From NCBI GenBank assembly GCA_964465145.1, contig CAYXJR010000147.1, forward strand, positions 1 through 6,128: a stretch of 6,128 nucleotides of DNA, given 5' to 3'. The notes below the pieces were generated by a model. It made no database searches. It saw only the letters and a list, made by a program, of their open reading frames with translations, and was not told the origin of the DNA. Made by a program: the position numbers and the translations under genes. Below are positions 1 through 6,128 of this stretch, one piece after another (the first letter of the stretch is position 1; the number at the start of each line of letters is the position of its first letter). This DNA is from JAUVKA01 sp964465145 (GTDB taxonomy: Bacteria; Bacteroidota; Bacteroidia; Bacteroidales; UBA12481).

Positions 1-45
1 GAAGCGGGTTGCGGGATGCTGGAAGCGGGATGCGGGAAGCGGGAC
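1..45 (+). repeat. GCGGGA-type tandem heptad array, left flank of the four-helix-bundle gene
   Basis: From position 4 the sequence divides into six consecutive 7-base units: GCGGGTT, GCGGGAT, GCTGGAA, GCGGGAT, GCGGGAA and GCGGGAC. The GAA at 1-3 looks like the end of an earlier unit, so the array probably continues beyond the window edge. It is far richer in G+C than the AT-rich leader that follows (46-151). Arrays of this kind are, to my knowledge, frequent beside stand-alone four-helix-bundle genes in Bacteroidota, but their role is unknown. The last three units (25-45) match the right-hand array at 515-535 in inverted orientation. Confidence 0.85.
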
Positions 46-151
46 TCAGTATTTCAATTAATCAGTTTACCCGAAATTAGGTTAATAAATCTACAAGAAA
101 TATTCCATTTTTTACATCAATATGCATCTATAACTATAAAACCTATTTGTC
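46..151 (+). other. AT-rich leader of the four-helix-bundle gene
   Basis: This non-coding stretch separates the heptad array from the start codon at 152. It is AT-rich, has runs of T and A, and should contain the promoter of the small gene. I see no exact match to the Bacteroidota -7 element (TAnnTTTG) and no purine-rich Shine-Dalgarno sequence before the ATG; the CCTATTTGTC just before the start resembles the -7 element only partly. No exact site is called. Confidence 0.4.
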
Positions 152-496
152 ATGATACATAAAGATCTAAAAGTTTGGAAAAAATCTATGGAACTAGTTG
201 TTCGTATTTATGAATTAACTCATCTGTTACCCAAGAATGAACAATACGGATTGGCTTCTCAAATGCAGAGAGCAGCTGTATCAATTCCGTCAAATATAGC
301 AGAGGGGGCAGGACGTAATTCAATAAAAGAATATATTAGGTTTTTATACATATCACATGCATCATTGAATGAGTTAGCCTCGCAATATCAAATTTGTCTG
401 GCGTTAAAGCTTTGCCCTGCTGACCATGATTTATATGACATGATAGACCATGTCGGTAGGCTCCTGATGAATCTTATAAAATCGCTAAATAAATGA
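152..496 (+). CDS. Four-helix-bundle protein, 23S rRNA intervening-sequence (IVP/S23) family
   Basis: The 114-residue product has the full family signature. An N-terminal KDLKVWKKSMELVVRIYELT helix (residues 4-23) is followed by the family's LPKNEQYGLASQMQRAAVSI segment (26-45), the highly conserved SNIAEGAGR (47-55), and the third helix RFLYISHASLNELASQ (63-78). The length is typical and the protein appears intact. The family was first known from proteins encoded inside intervening sequences of 23S rRNA genes, and it shares a fold with the Avd accessory protein of diversity-generating retroelements. The biochemical role of stand-alone copies is not known. No rRNA or reverse transcriptase gene is nearby, so neither context applies directly. 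The gene is flanked by inverted heptad arrays and converges on the ClC gene with a 61-bp gap. The ATG at 152 is the only sensible start, since family homology begins within a few residues. Confidence 0.93.
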   Translation: MIHKDLKVWKKSMELVVRIYELTHLLPKNEQYGLASQMQRAAVSIPSNIAEGAGRNSIKEYIRFLYISHASLNELASQYQICLALKLCPADHDLYDMIDHVGRLLMNLIKSLNK

Positions 497-503
497 GCAT
501 TTT

Positions 504-550
504 GGTGTCCCCGTGTCCCGCATTCCGCATCCCGTGTACCTGTGTCCCGA
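504..550 (-). repeat. GCGGGA-type array, right flank, inverted relative to the left array
   Basis: Read on the minus strand, the block divides into units of about seven bases: TCGGGAC, ACAGGTAC (one extra base), ACGGGAT, GCGGAAT, GCGGGAC and ACGGGGA. These are the same family as the left array at 1-45 but in opposite orientation. On the plus strand it also shows the octamers GTGTCCCC and GTGTCCCG (505-520), linking it to the GGGGAC-type repeats after glyA. It fills almost the whole gap between two convergent genes, ending 8 bases short of the ClC stop codon. I see no self-complementary hairpin with a T-run, so it is not an obvious terminator. Confidence 0.8.
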
Positions 551-557
551 TTACAAT

Positions 558-2366
558 CTAATCTTCCGACCATTTCCTCAACAACTGCCTGTAGGACGAG
601 AAAACCCGGGCCCGTGAAACGAATCCGATATATTTCTGATTCTTCAACACGGGGATATTGTACTTCCCTGATTTATGAAATTTTTGAGCAACGGACTCCA
701 TACTTTCACCTGGTTCAAAGGTCACCATAGGTTTGATCATCAGGTTCCTTACATAGGTTGATTCATACAAATCTGTTCTGAACATTATCTCACGAATATC
801 ATCCAGGATTACCATACCATAGAAATGATTATCATCATCGACTACAGGGTATATATTTCTTTTTGATTTTGCAATGACAATGGCCAGGTCCCCAAGGGTA
901 GCATCCAGTCGTATGGTGTCAAAATCTCTTTCGATCAGCTTATCGACTCTCATAAGGGACAGCACAACCTTGTCTTTGTCGTGGGTAAAGAGCTGTTTCC
1001 GCCGGGCCAGCTGAATATGGTAAACTGAGTTAGGCTCAAAAAACTTTATTGTCGCGTAGGATATAGTGGCCGTAATCATCAGGGGGATAAATAATTCATA
1101 GGCCATAGTAATCTCAGCTATGAGGAAAATAGCGGTGAGAGGAGCATGTAAAACACCAGCAATGAGGCCGCCCATTCCCACAAGAGCAAAATTTATTACG
1201 GATATATCAGAGTGAAACAATTGATTATGTATCAAAGCAAAGAAAATACCAGCATTCATCCCGGTAAACAGAGAAGGGGCAAATATACCTCCTACACCTC
1301 CCGCTCCAAAAGTTATGGAGGTGGCAATTACCTTAAAAAACAAAACCAGGCCGACAAGTCCGATGAGAATCCAGGGCTGACCAACCAAATCATAGAACAG
1401 AGATTTATCGAATAGATATTTGAAATCTCCCGCTAATCCTCCATTGATTGCTTCATATCCCTCCCCATACAAACTCGGAAATAAGAATATTAGAATACCC
1501 AGTCCCAATCCACCGAAAATTAATCGGATATACTTCTTTTTCATCCGGCTGAATAATTTGCCAATACCGACATACATTCTTGTAAAATAAACCGATACCA
1601 GGCCGCAAAATATTCCCAATATTATGAACAAAGGGACTTCCTTCATTTCAAAGGCTGTATCGAGTTTAAACTGGTATATTACATCTTGCCCGAGGAAAAG
1701 GAAGGAGGTGAGGGCTGCGGAGACTGAGGCAAGCAAAAGAGGAACAAGAGAAGACATGGTAAGATCAAGCATGATCACCTCAAGTACAAATACTATTGCA
1801 GCAATAGGGGCTTTGAAAATGGCCGACATGGCTCCGGCTGCAGCACATCCTATGAGAAGAATAATTTGCTTGTATGAAAGGTGGAAGAGTTTTCCCAGGT
1901 TGGCCCCTACAGCACCGCCCGTTGCAACCGTTGGCCCCTCCAGTCCCACGGATCCACCAAAACCAACCGTCAGGGCGCTGGTGATAACCGAAGAAAACAT
2001 GTTATGCGCTGGGACATTTCCGTTAGTGGAAGAAATCGCATGCAGTATAGTTGGAATCCCATGACCTACATGAGCCTTTAAAATCCGATTTAGAAAAATA
2101 ATGGTGAGAGTGATCCCAATTACCGGATAAATGAAATAAAAAATATTGTACACATCGGCGGAGAAGCCATGCGTAAGGATTGTTCGAATCAAGAATACCG
2201 ATTTCTTAATGATGACAGCTGCCAAGCCGCCAGTAATTCCAATAAGGACGGCCAGCACTAAAATGAAACTTTTATTGCTGACATGCCGTAGTCTCCATTT
2301 CAGAAAACGGCCCAGTAATTTCGTCTTGTGCTTTTTATCTGTAACCATCATATAGCTGGTGGGCAA
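558..2366 (-). CDS. ClC-family chloride channel/transporter with two C-terminal CBS domains
   Basis: This integral inner-membrane anion transport protein has 602 residues from the TTG at 2366. The ATG codons at 2351 and 2348 are likely alternatives and would give 597 or 596 residues; no ribosome-binding sequence decides between them. After a basic N-terminus, the hydrophobic ClC core spans about residues 33-442. It carries the selectivity motif GHGIP (101-105), the gate motif GLEGP with the gating glutamate at 143, GGIFAP (359-364), and the central tyrosine in SVYHIQL (Tyr449). Two CBS domains, probable nucleotide-binding regulators, occupy about 472-530 and 540-597. The position that holds the internal proton glutamate in exchangers such as E. 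coli ClcA is Val197 (FVLEVIM), as in animal ClC channels, so channel or exchanger activity cannot be decided. The usual GSGIP serine is His102 and the GREGP arginine is Leu142. The gene is divergent from glyA and convergent with the four-helix-bundle gene. Confidence 0.95.
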   Translation of the reverse strand: MPTSYMMVTDKKHKTKLLGRFLKWRLRHVSNKSFILVLAVLIGITGGLAAVIIKKSVFLIRTILTHGFSADVYNIFYFIYPVIGITLTIIFLNRILKAHVGHGIPTILHAISSTNGNVPAHNMFSSVITSALTVGFGGSVGLEGPTVATGGAVGANLGKLFHLSYKQIILLIGCAAAGAMSAIFKAPIAAIVFVLEVIMLDLTMSSLVPLLLASVSAALTSFLFLGQDVIYQFKLDTAFEMKEVPLFIILGIFCGLVSVYFTRMYVGIGKLFSRMKKKYIRLIFGGLGLGILIFLFPSLYGEGYEAINGGLAGDFKYLFDKSLFYDLVGQPWILIGLVGLVLFFKVIATSITFGAGGVGGIFAPSLFTGMNAGIFFALIHNQLFHSDISVINFALVGMGGLIAGVLHAPLTAIFLIAEITMAYELFIPLMITATISYATIKFFEPNSVYHIQLARRKQLFTHDKDKVVLSLMRVDKLIERDFDTIRLDATLGDLAIVIAKSKRNIYPVVDDDNHFYGMVILDDIREIMFRTDLYESTYVRNLMIKPMVTFEPGESMESVAQKFHKSGKYNIPVLKNQKYIGFVSRARVFSSYRQLLRKWSED

Positions 2367-2470
2367 AGTTATTCAAAACTTCTACAAAAACACAGCATCA
2401 TTTCCCCAGCCATTCGGATTGATTACCTATCTTTATCCTTCTAAATGATAAGCAGAAAAATACTTCATTT
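2367..2470. promoter_or_regulatory. Divergent intergenic region between the ClC gene and glyA
   Basis: These 104 bases must hold the promoters of both divergent genes. For glyA the best candidate for a Bacteroidota -7 element is TATCTTTA at 2428-2435, which matches five of the six fixed positions of TAnnTTTG and lies 35 bases before the ATG. I see no TTG at the expected upstream spacing, so support is weak. For the ClC gene no good match was found. No riboswitch-like structure or clear operator is visible. Confidence 0.3.
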
Positions 2471-3754
2471 ATGAAAAGGGACAATTTGGTTTTTGATCTC
2501 ATTGAAAAGGAATACCAGCGGCAGAAAAACGGCATTGAACTTATAGCATCTGAAAATTTTGTTAGTCGGCAGGTTTTGGAGGCGATGGGCTCAGTGATGA
2601 CTAATAAATATGCTGAGGGTTACCCGGGGCACCGCTATTATGGCGGTTGTGAAATAGTTGACCAAACGGAACAACTGGCCATCGACAGGTTGAAGGAACT
2701 CTACGATGCTGAGTATGCAAATGTTCAACCTCACTCAGGGGCTCAGGCCAACATGGCTGTTTTCCTTACGGTACTTAAACCGGGCGATACCTTTATGGGT
2801 CTTGATCTTGCCCATGGAGGCCATCTCTCACATGGATCACCTGTTAACAGCTCCGGAATTCTATATCGGCCGGTAGCATACGGGGTAAAAGAAGAAACTG
2901 GATTGGTGGATTATGAAATGATGGAGGAGGTTGCTCTACGGGAAAAACCAAAACTAATAGTTGGTGGAGCCTCTGCTTATTCCCGAGAATGGGATTATGC
3001 CCGAATGCGGGAGATTGCCGACCGTATCGGAGCCCTGTTAATGATTGATATGGCTCATCCTGCCGGGCTGATTGCTGCTGGATTACTGGATAATCCTGTT
3101 AAGTACGCTCATATTGTCACTTCTACCACTCATAAAACTCTTCGGGGTCCCCGTGGTGGTGTAATCCTGGTTGGAAAAGATTTTGAAAATCCCTGGGGTG
3201 TTACCACTAATAAAGGTCTGGTCCGCAACATGTCATCTCTTCTTAATTCTGCCGTTTTCCCTGGAATCCAGGGCGGCCCCCTTGAACATGTGATCGCTTC
3301 CAAAGCAGTTGCCTTTGGCGAGGCTTTAACACCAGAGTTCAAGAGTTACCAGAAACAGGTGCAAAAAAATGCTGCACTTATGGCCAAAGCCTTCATGGAT
3401 CGAGGTTATAAAGTAATATCCGGGGGAACCGACAATCATAGCATGCTTATCGATCTGCGGACCAAGGTTCCTGAGATTACCGGTAAGATAGTTGAAAAGA
3501 CACTGGTTCTGGCAGATATTACAGTAAATAAAAACATGGTGCCCTTTGATTCGCGTAGTCCATTTCAAACTTCTGGTTTACGCGTCGGAACGCCGGCCAT
3601 AACCACAAGGGGACTTAAAGAGGAACACATGGAACCGATTGTTGATCTGATGGATCAGATTATTTCAGATATTGAAAACACAGATTTAATCCGGGACGTA
3701 AAGAAGAAGGTGAACGATATGATGTCGGGATTCCCGATGTTTGCAGGGGAATAG
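2471..3754 (+). CDS. glyA: Serine hydroxymethyltransferase
   Basis: This cytosolic PLP enzyme interconverts serine plus tetrahydrofolate with glycine plus 5,10-methylene-tetrahydrofolate, the main source of one-carbon units. The 427-residue product is full length, slightly longer than the ~417 residues of E. coli GlyA. Signature segments are in order: ELIASENFVS (23-32), YAEGYPGHRYYGG (47-59), QPHSGAQAN (86-94), DLAHGGHLSHG (112-122), and the cofactor-ring contact DMAHPAGL (193-200). The PLP lysine is Lys222 within TSTTHKTLRGPRGG. These are followed by FPGIQGGPLEH (263-273), SGGTDNH (317-323), and Arg371 in SGLRVGTPAITTRG, the residue expected to bind the substrate carboxylate. All recognisable catalytic residues are present. 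The ATG at 2471 fits the family N-terminus; no Shine-Dalgarno is evident, which is usual in Bacteroidota. The stop codon merges directly into a repeat cluster, so an operon with the next gene is unlikely. Confidence 0.98.
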   Translation: MKRDNLVFDLIEKEYQRQKNGIELIASENFVSRQVLEAMGSVMTNKYAEGYPGHRYYGGCEIVDQTEQLAIDRLKELYDAEYANVQPHSGAQANMAVFLTVLKPGDTFMGLDLAHGGHLSHGSPVNSSGILYRPVAYGVKEETGLVDYEMMEEVALREKPKLIVGGASAYSREWDYARMREIADRIGALLMIDMAHPAGLIAAGLLDNPVKYAHIVTSTTHKTLRGPRGGVILVGKDFENPWGVTTNKGLVRNMSSLLNSAVFPGIQGGPLEHVIASKAVAFGEALTPEFKSYQKQVQKNAALMAKAFMDRGYKVISGGTDNHSMLIDLRTKVPEITGKIVEKTLVLADITVNKNMVPFDSRSPFQTSGLRVGTPAITTRGLKEEHMEPIVDLMDQIISDIENTDLIRDVKKKVNDMMSGFPMFAGE

Positions 3755-3808
3755 GGACATATGGTCGTGGGGACCCCTGCCTGCGCAGGGGCAGGCTCAT
3801 GGGGACGA
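3753..3808 (+). repeat. GGGGAC-type octamer array directly after glyA
   Basis: Beginning inside the glyA stop codon, the sequence divides into 8-base units AGGGACAT (3753-3760), ATGGTCGT (3761-3768) and GGGGACCC (3769-3776). A further GGGGACGA lies at 3801-3808, exactly 32 bases (four units) after the third. The 24 bases between hold a GC-rich hairpin. The octamer resembles GTGTCCCC/GTGTCCCG of the array at 505-520 read on the other strand. Function is unknown; it may be a short repeat family spread through this genome. Confidence 0.6.
3774..3791. repeat. GC-rich perfect hairpin within the post-glyA repeat cluster
   Basis: CCCCTGC (3774-3780) and GCAGGGG (3785-3791) are perfectly complementary 7-base arms around the four-base loop CTGC. 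An alternative overlapping stem pairs GCCTG (3779-3783) with CAGGC (3792-3796). There is no T-run on either side, so an intrinsic terminator is not supported. It could still stabilise the 3' end of the glyA transcript or be part of a REP-like palindromic element. Confidence 0.6.
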
Positions 3809-3837
3809 ATGAAGAGTAATGAATGGTGAATATGAAT
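3807..3837 (+). repeat. AT-rich GAATGAA-type heptad array
   Basis: Four consecutive 7-base units can be read: GAATGAA (3807), GAGTAAT (3814), GAATGGT (3821) and GAATATG (3828), then a partial unit AAT. The period equals that of the GCGGGA arrays around the four-helix-bundle gene although the base composition is opposite. The units are degenerate, so array membership rests on the regular spacing of GAA/GAG. Confidence 0.5.
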
Positions 3838-3897
3838 TGTAAGGACTGGGTTTATCCCTGTTCAATAATGGCAAACTGATAATAATTATTTAATGAC
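3838..3897 (+). other. Leader of the secreted Asp-box protein gene
   Basis: Sixty mostly AT-rich bases lie between the repeat cluster and the ATG at 3898. They should contain at least part of the promoter of the downstream gene, since a distinct repeat block separates it from glyA. I find no exact TAnnTTTG element and no Shine-Dalgarno sequence; TAATAATTATTTAA at 3880-3893 is the most promoter-like AT stretch. No specific site is called. Confidence 0.3.
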
Positions 3898-6128
3898 ATG
3901 AAAAAAAAGAACTTACTCCTTTTAGTGATGTCAGCCGCCGGTATTTTTACAGCCGGTTTGTTGATAATGGCAATCAATTCAAATGATGCCAGAAAAAAGT
4001 ATGAGAAATTCCTGGTTCAGGAATACAGCAAGTTCCCTATTGCAGATATAAATGCAATAGAAAAGGGGCCAGCAATGGACCGCCCCGACCTGGCATCCTT
4101 TACAGATTATATAAAAACTATGGATCCGGAATTAAAAGCCGTTCCTGCCTGGCGATTACCAGAGGGGCTAGAACGGTCAAAAGCATTGCAAGCAACAGAA
4201 GGTTTGAAATCCGGAGGCGATATTAACTGGACAGCACATCCAACCGATATGGGAGGCAGGACCAGGGCGCTTATGTTTGATCCCAACGATCCTAGTCATT
4301 CGAAAGTCTGGGCTGGTTCGGTAACCGGTGGGCTCTGGGTGAACGAGAACCCCTTTGGCAATAAGGGATGGGGGCCAGTAAATGATTTCTGGGCTAATCT
4401 TTCGGTGAGTACCCTCACCTATGATCCCAATGATCCAAATACCTTTTATGCAGGTACCGGAGAAAGCCAAACTGCCCTTATCATTTACAGGGAATCCTCA
4501 GGAAGAGGTTCTGGTATTTACAGATCTAGAGATGCCGGTGAAAGCTGGGAGGTGATCCCATCTACAAAGGATTGGGCATACGTTACAGACATTCTGGTTA
4601 GAGATGAAGACGGACAAAGCATTATTTATGCAGGGGTAGTTTCAGGAATATACAAAGGAGTTGGCCATCAAAGCGCTCCAACAGATGGACTTTATCGCTC
4701 AACCGATGCTGGAGAAAGCTGGACACAGGTACTTCCAAATATTATAGGGGAAAATGTTCCCTATGCCCCTTCGGATATTGAAATGTCTTCCGACAATAGC
4801 AGAATTTTTATTGGAACCACCTTTAACCTTGACGGCAAAGGCGGATCATATCTACTCTATTCCGATGATGGAACAAACTGGACTGTAAATTCAGCTTACC
4901 ATGATGAGATTATCGATGGAAGAAATGTTTCTGGCATTTCGAGGGATTATACCTATCCGGGACGTGTGATGTTTTCAAATGCTCCTTCCAATCCGGATAT
5001 TATGTATGCAGTAATTGCCGGTGGGTATGTCAGATCCGACCTTTTTATCGGATACGATTGCGTTTATATTTTAAAATCTACCAACAAAGGTGCTTCCTGG
5101 TCAAGTTTGAATGTTCCAATGAGAGGAGGCTCTGACACATTTGCCTATCTTGCCTGGCATGCCCTGGTGGTGCAAGTGAGTCCAATCAATCCCAATCTTG
5201 TCTGGATTGGTGGACTGGATACATGGAGAACTGTTGATGGTGGCGAAAGCTGGACTATTCAGTCTGATTGGTCTGAGATGTACGGAAATGGATCTCCTGA
5301 TTACGTCCATGCGGATATTCACGTTTTTAAATTCCGGCCCGGCAGTGACACGGACATGCTGATTGGAACCGATGGGGGAATTTTTGGCACAACAACAGCC
5401 TCAGCTACTAATCCCAACTTTATTGAATACAATAAGGGCTTTAGCACACTTCAGTATTACTCCGGGGCCATTCATCCGGATGCTGGAGCTGTTCATTTTA
5501 TTGGAGGCTTGCAGGATAACGGCACCATGTTCTACAAAAAAGATAATGTACCAACCTTCCTAGATATGCTGTCGGGTGGAGACGGAGCATTATGCTTTAT
5601 CGATCAAAATGAACCGAATATTCATATAACTACCGTTTACCATAATTCAGTTTACTTATATGTGGGTAACAAAGAACAGGATCCTATTGGAGTACGATCC
5701 AGAGGGTTTAATAGCGGCACATTTATCAATGCAATGGATTATAATTGGAGGGATAACGTCCTGTTTGCCAACGGTCAACGGGAAGAGGGGACCAACTCCA
5801 ACACCCTTTTGATTGCGGGGATCACATCGACAAATATCAACGGATCGTTATATGATGTTCCAACCCATTCAACTGTTCCATATTCCTGTTTAAAATGGTC
5901 GGAGCATTCACCCCAGAATCAAAGCACATTGTATATTGGCACACAAGCCGGAAAATTATTCAAGCTTGAAGATGCAGCGCGGATAGGGGCGCTGACTGAT
6001 CTTACCCCATCGGATTTCCCAACAGCGAACATTTCATGCATCGATATAGGGCAAACCGAGGACACCCTGCTTGTTGCATTTTCAAATTATGGAGTGGCAT
6101 CCGTATGGCTGAGCGTCGATGGCGGACA
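3898..6128 (+). CDS. Secreted BNR/Asp-box beta-propeller protein (sortilin/sialidase-like repeats), 3' end outside window
   Basis: The frame is open from the ATG at 3898 to the window edge, giving 743 codons without a stop. Residues 1-25 form a signal peptide: KKK, then a hydrophobic stretch ending LLIMA. There is no lipobox cysteine. The mature part begins a propeller near residue 108 with NWTAHPTDMGGRTRALMFDP, a typical blade opening of large exported Bacteroidota proteins. Asp-box motifs (S-x-D-x-G-x-x-W) occur at 210-217 (SRDAGESW), 268-275 (STDAGESW), 321-328 (YSDDGTNW), 394-401 (STNKGASW) and 445-452 (TVDGGESW). A sixth (SVDGG, 739-743) is cut by the edge. Blade-edge copies such as FDPNDP/YDPNDP plus WAG/YAGTG (127-140 and 175-187) repeat. 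Asp-boxes mark propeller blades structurally and are not catalytic, so sialidase activity should not be assumed. A C-terminal type IX secretion sorting domain is likely for such proteins but cannot be seen. Substrate and role are unknown. Confidence 0.9.
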   Translation, partial: MKKKNLLLLVMSAAGIFTAGLLIMAINSNDARKKYEKFLVQEYSKFPIADINAIEKGPAMDRPDLASFTDYIKTMDPELKAVPAWRLPEGLERSKALQATEGLKSGGDINWTAHPTDMGGRTRALMFDPNDPSHSKVWAGSVTGGLWVNENPFGNKGWGPVNDFWANLSVSTLTYDPNDPNTFYAGTGESQTALIIYRESSGRGSGIYRSRDAGESWEVIPSTKDWAYVTDILVRDEDGQSIIYAGVVSGIYKGVGHQSAPTDGLYRSTDAGESWTQVLPNIIGENVPYAPSDIEMSSDNSRIFIGTTFNLDGKGGSYLLYSDDGTNWTVNSAYHDEIIDGRNVSGISRDYTYPGRVMFSNAPSNPDIMYAVIAGGYVRSDLFIGYDCVYILKSTNKGASWSSLNVPMRGGSDTFAYLAWHALVVQVSPINPNLVWIGGLDTWRTVDGGESWTIQSDWSEMYGNGSPDYVHADIHVFKFRPGSDTDMLIGTDGGIFGTTTASATNPNFIEYNKGFSTLQYYSGAIHPDAGAVHFIGGLQDNGTMFYKKDNVPTFLDMLSGGDGALCFIDQNEPNIHITTVYHNSVYLYVGNKEQDPIGVRSRGFNSGTFINAMDYNWRDNVLFANGQREEGTNSNTLLIAGITSTNINGSLYDVPTHSTVPYSCLKWSEHSPQNQSTLYIGTQAGKLFKLEDAARIGALTDLTPSDFPTANISCIDIGQTEDTLLVAFSNYGVASVWLSVDGG

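Larger units (their letters stand above)
25..535. repeat. Imperfect inverted-repeat pair (25-45 and 515-535) enclosing the four-helix-bundle gene
   Basis: Plus-strand bases 25-45 and the reverse complement of 515-535 align without gaps over 21 positions with 18 identities; the three differences are at alignment positions 1, 12 and 14. The arms enclose 469 bases, including the leader and the complete small gene. A transcript through the unit could in principle fold with the gene in the loop, or the arms could be ends of a small mobile cassette. Both are inference. No target-site duplication can be judged because the left array runs off the window. Confidence 0.6.

Noticed and set aside
152..496. 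Intervening sequence within a 23S rRNA gene
   Set aside because: No rRNA sequence is recognisable on either side. The right neighbour is a ClC coding sequence, so this is a stand-alone family member.
478..503. Possible intrinsic terminator of the four-helix-bundle gene (AAAAT-c-GCT pairing with AGCATTTT)
   Set aside because: The stem is weak, AT-rich, bulged, and includes the stop codon in its right-hand side. It is followed by GGTG instead of a T-run.
1..550. CRISPR array or diversity-generating retroelement
   Set aside because: The repeats are 7-8 bases with no spacers, so this is not CRISPR. The four-helix-bundle protein resembles Avd in fold, but there is no reverse transcriptase, template repeat or variable repeat in the window.
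542..730. A plus-strand open frame crossing the end of the ClC gene
   Set aside because: It begins in the repeat array and runs antisense to the second CBS domain, with no recognisable motif.
1624..2064. A 146-codon plus-strand open frame opposite the ClC gene
   Set aside because: It lies wholly antisense to the conserved ClC membrane core, and its translation shows no family motif. It is a shadow of the real gene.
3725..3737. Palindrome TCGGGA-T-TCCCGA near the glyA end
   Set aside because: It lies inside codons for the conserved C-terminal part of the enzyme (MSGFPMF) and has no T-run, so chance is the simplest explanation.
4177..4470. A 97-codon minus-strand open frame
   Set aside because: It is antisense to the propeller gene, whose frame carries a signal peptide and repeated Asp-box motifs. 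The antisense product has no recognisable feature.
3898..6128. Annotation as an active sialidase
   Set aside because: Only the structural Asp-box repeats are visible. The sialidase arginine triad and FRIP-type motif were not recognised, so enzymatic activity is not supported.

Overview
The window looks like Bacteroidota (Bacteroidetes) chromosome, probably an environmental Bacteroidales/Marinilabiliales-type or related lineage. This is inferred from four things: a stand-alone four-helix-bundle (23S rRNA IVP/S23-like) gene set among short GC-rich repeats, the style of the serine hydroxymethyltransferase, a large secreted Asp-box (BNR) protein of the kind common among type IX-secreted proteins, and start codons without clear Shine-Dalgarno sequences. 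No rRNA, tRNA, CRISPR array, transposase or phage gene is visible.

Layout. Positions 1-550 form a compact unit: a four-helix-bundle protein gene (152-496, +) with a 7-bp-period GCGGGA-type tandem array on its left (1-45) and a related array in inverted orientation on its right (504-550). A two-CBS-domain ClC-family chloride channel/transporter follows on the minus strand (558-2366, or from the ATG at 2351), converging on the small gene. A short divergent intergenic region (2367-2470) separates it from glyA (2471-3754, +). Immediately after the glyA stop is a second repeat cluster (about 3753-3837): an octamer GGGGAC-type array, an embedded GC-rich hairpin and a heptad GAATGAA-type array. From 3898 to the window edge runs the first 743 codons of a secreted beta-propeller protein with at least five Asp-box motifs; its end lies outside the window.

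The genes do not form an obvious pathway. glyA is core one-carbon metabolism, the ClC is an anion transport protein of the inner membrane, and the BNR protein is an exported surface or extracellular protein. Neighbouring genes point in different directions or are separated by repeats, so these look like independent transcription units.

The most interesting signal is the architecture around the four-helix-bundle gene. Its flanks contain an imperfect inverted repeat (25-45 versus 515-535, 18 of 21 positions identical by hand alignment) built from the same 7-bp unit. This resembles a small mobile or repeat-propagating cassette, but no mechanism is proven here. I found no convincing new multi-gene system.
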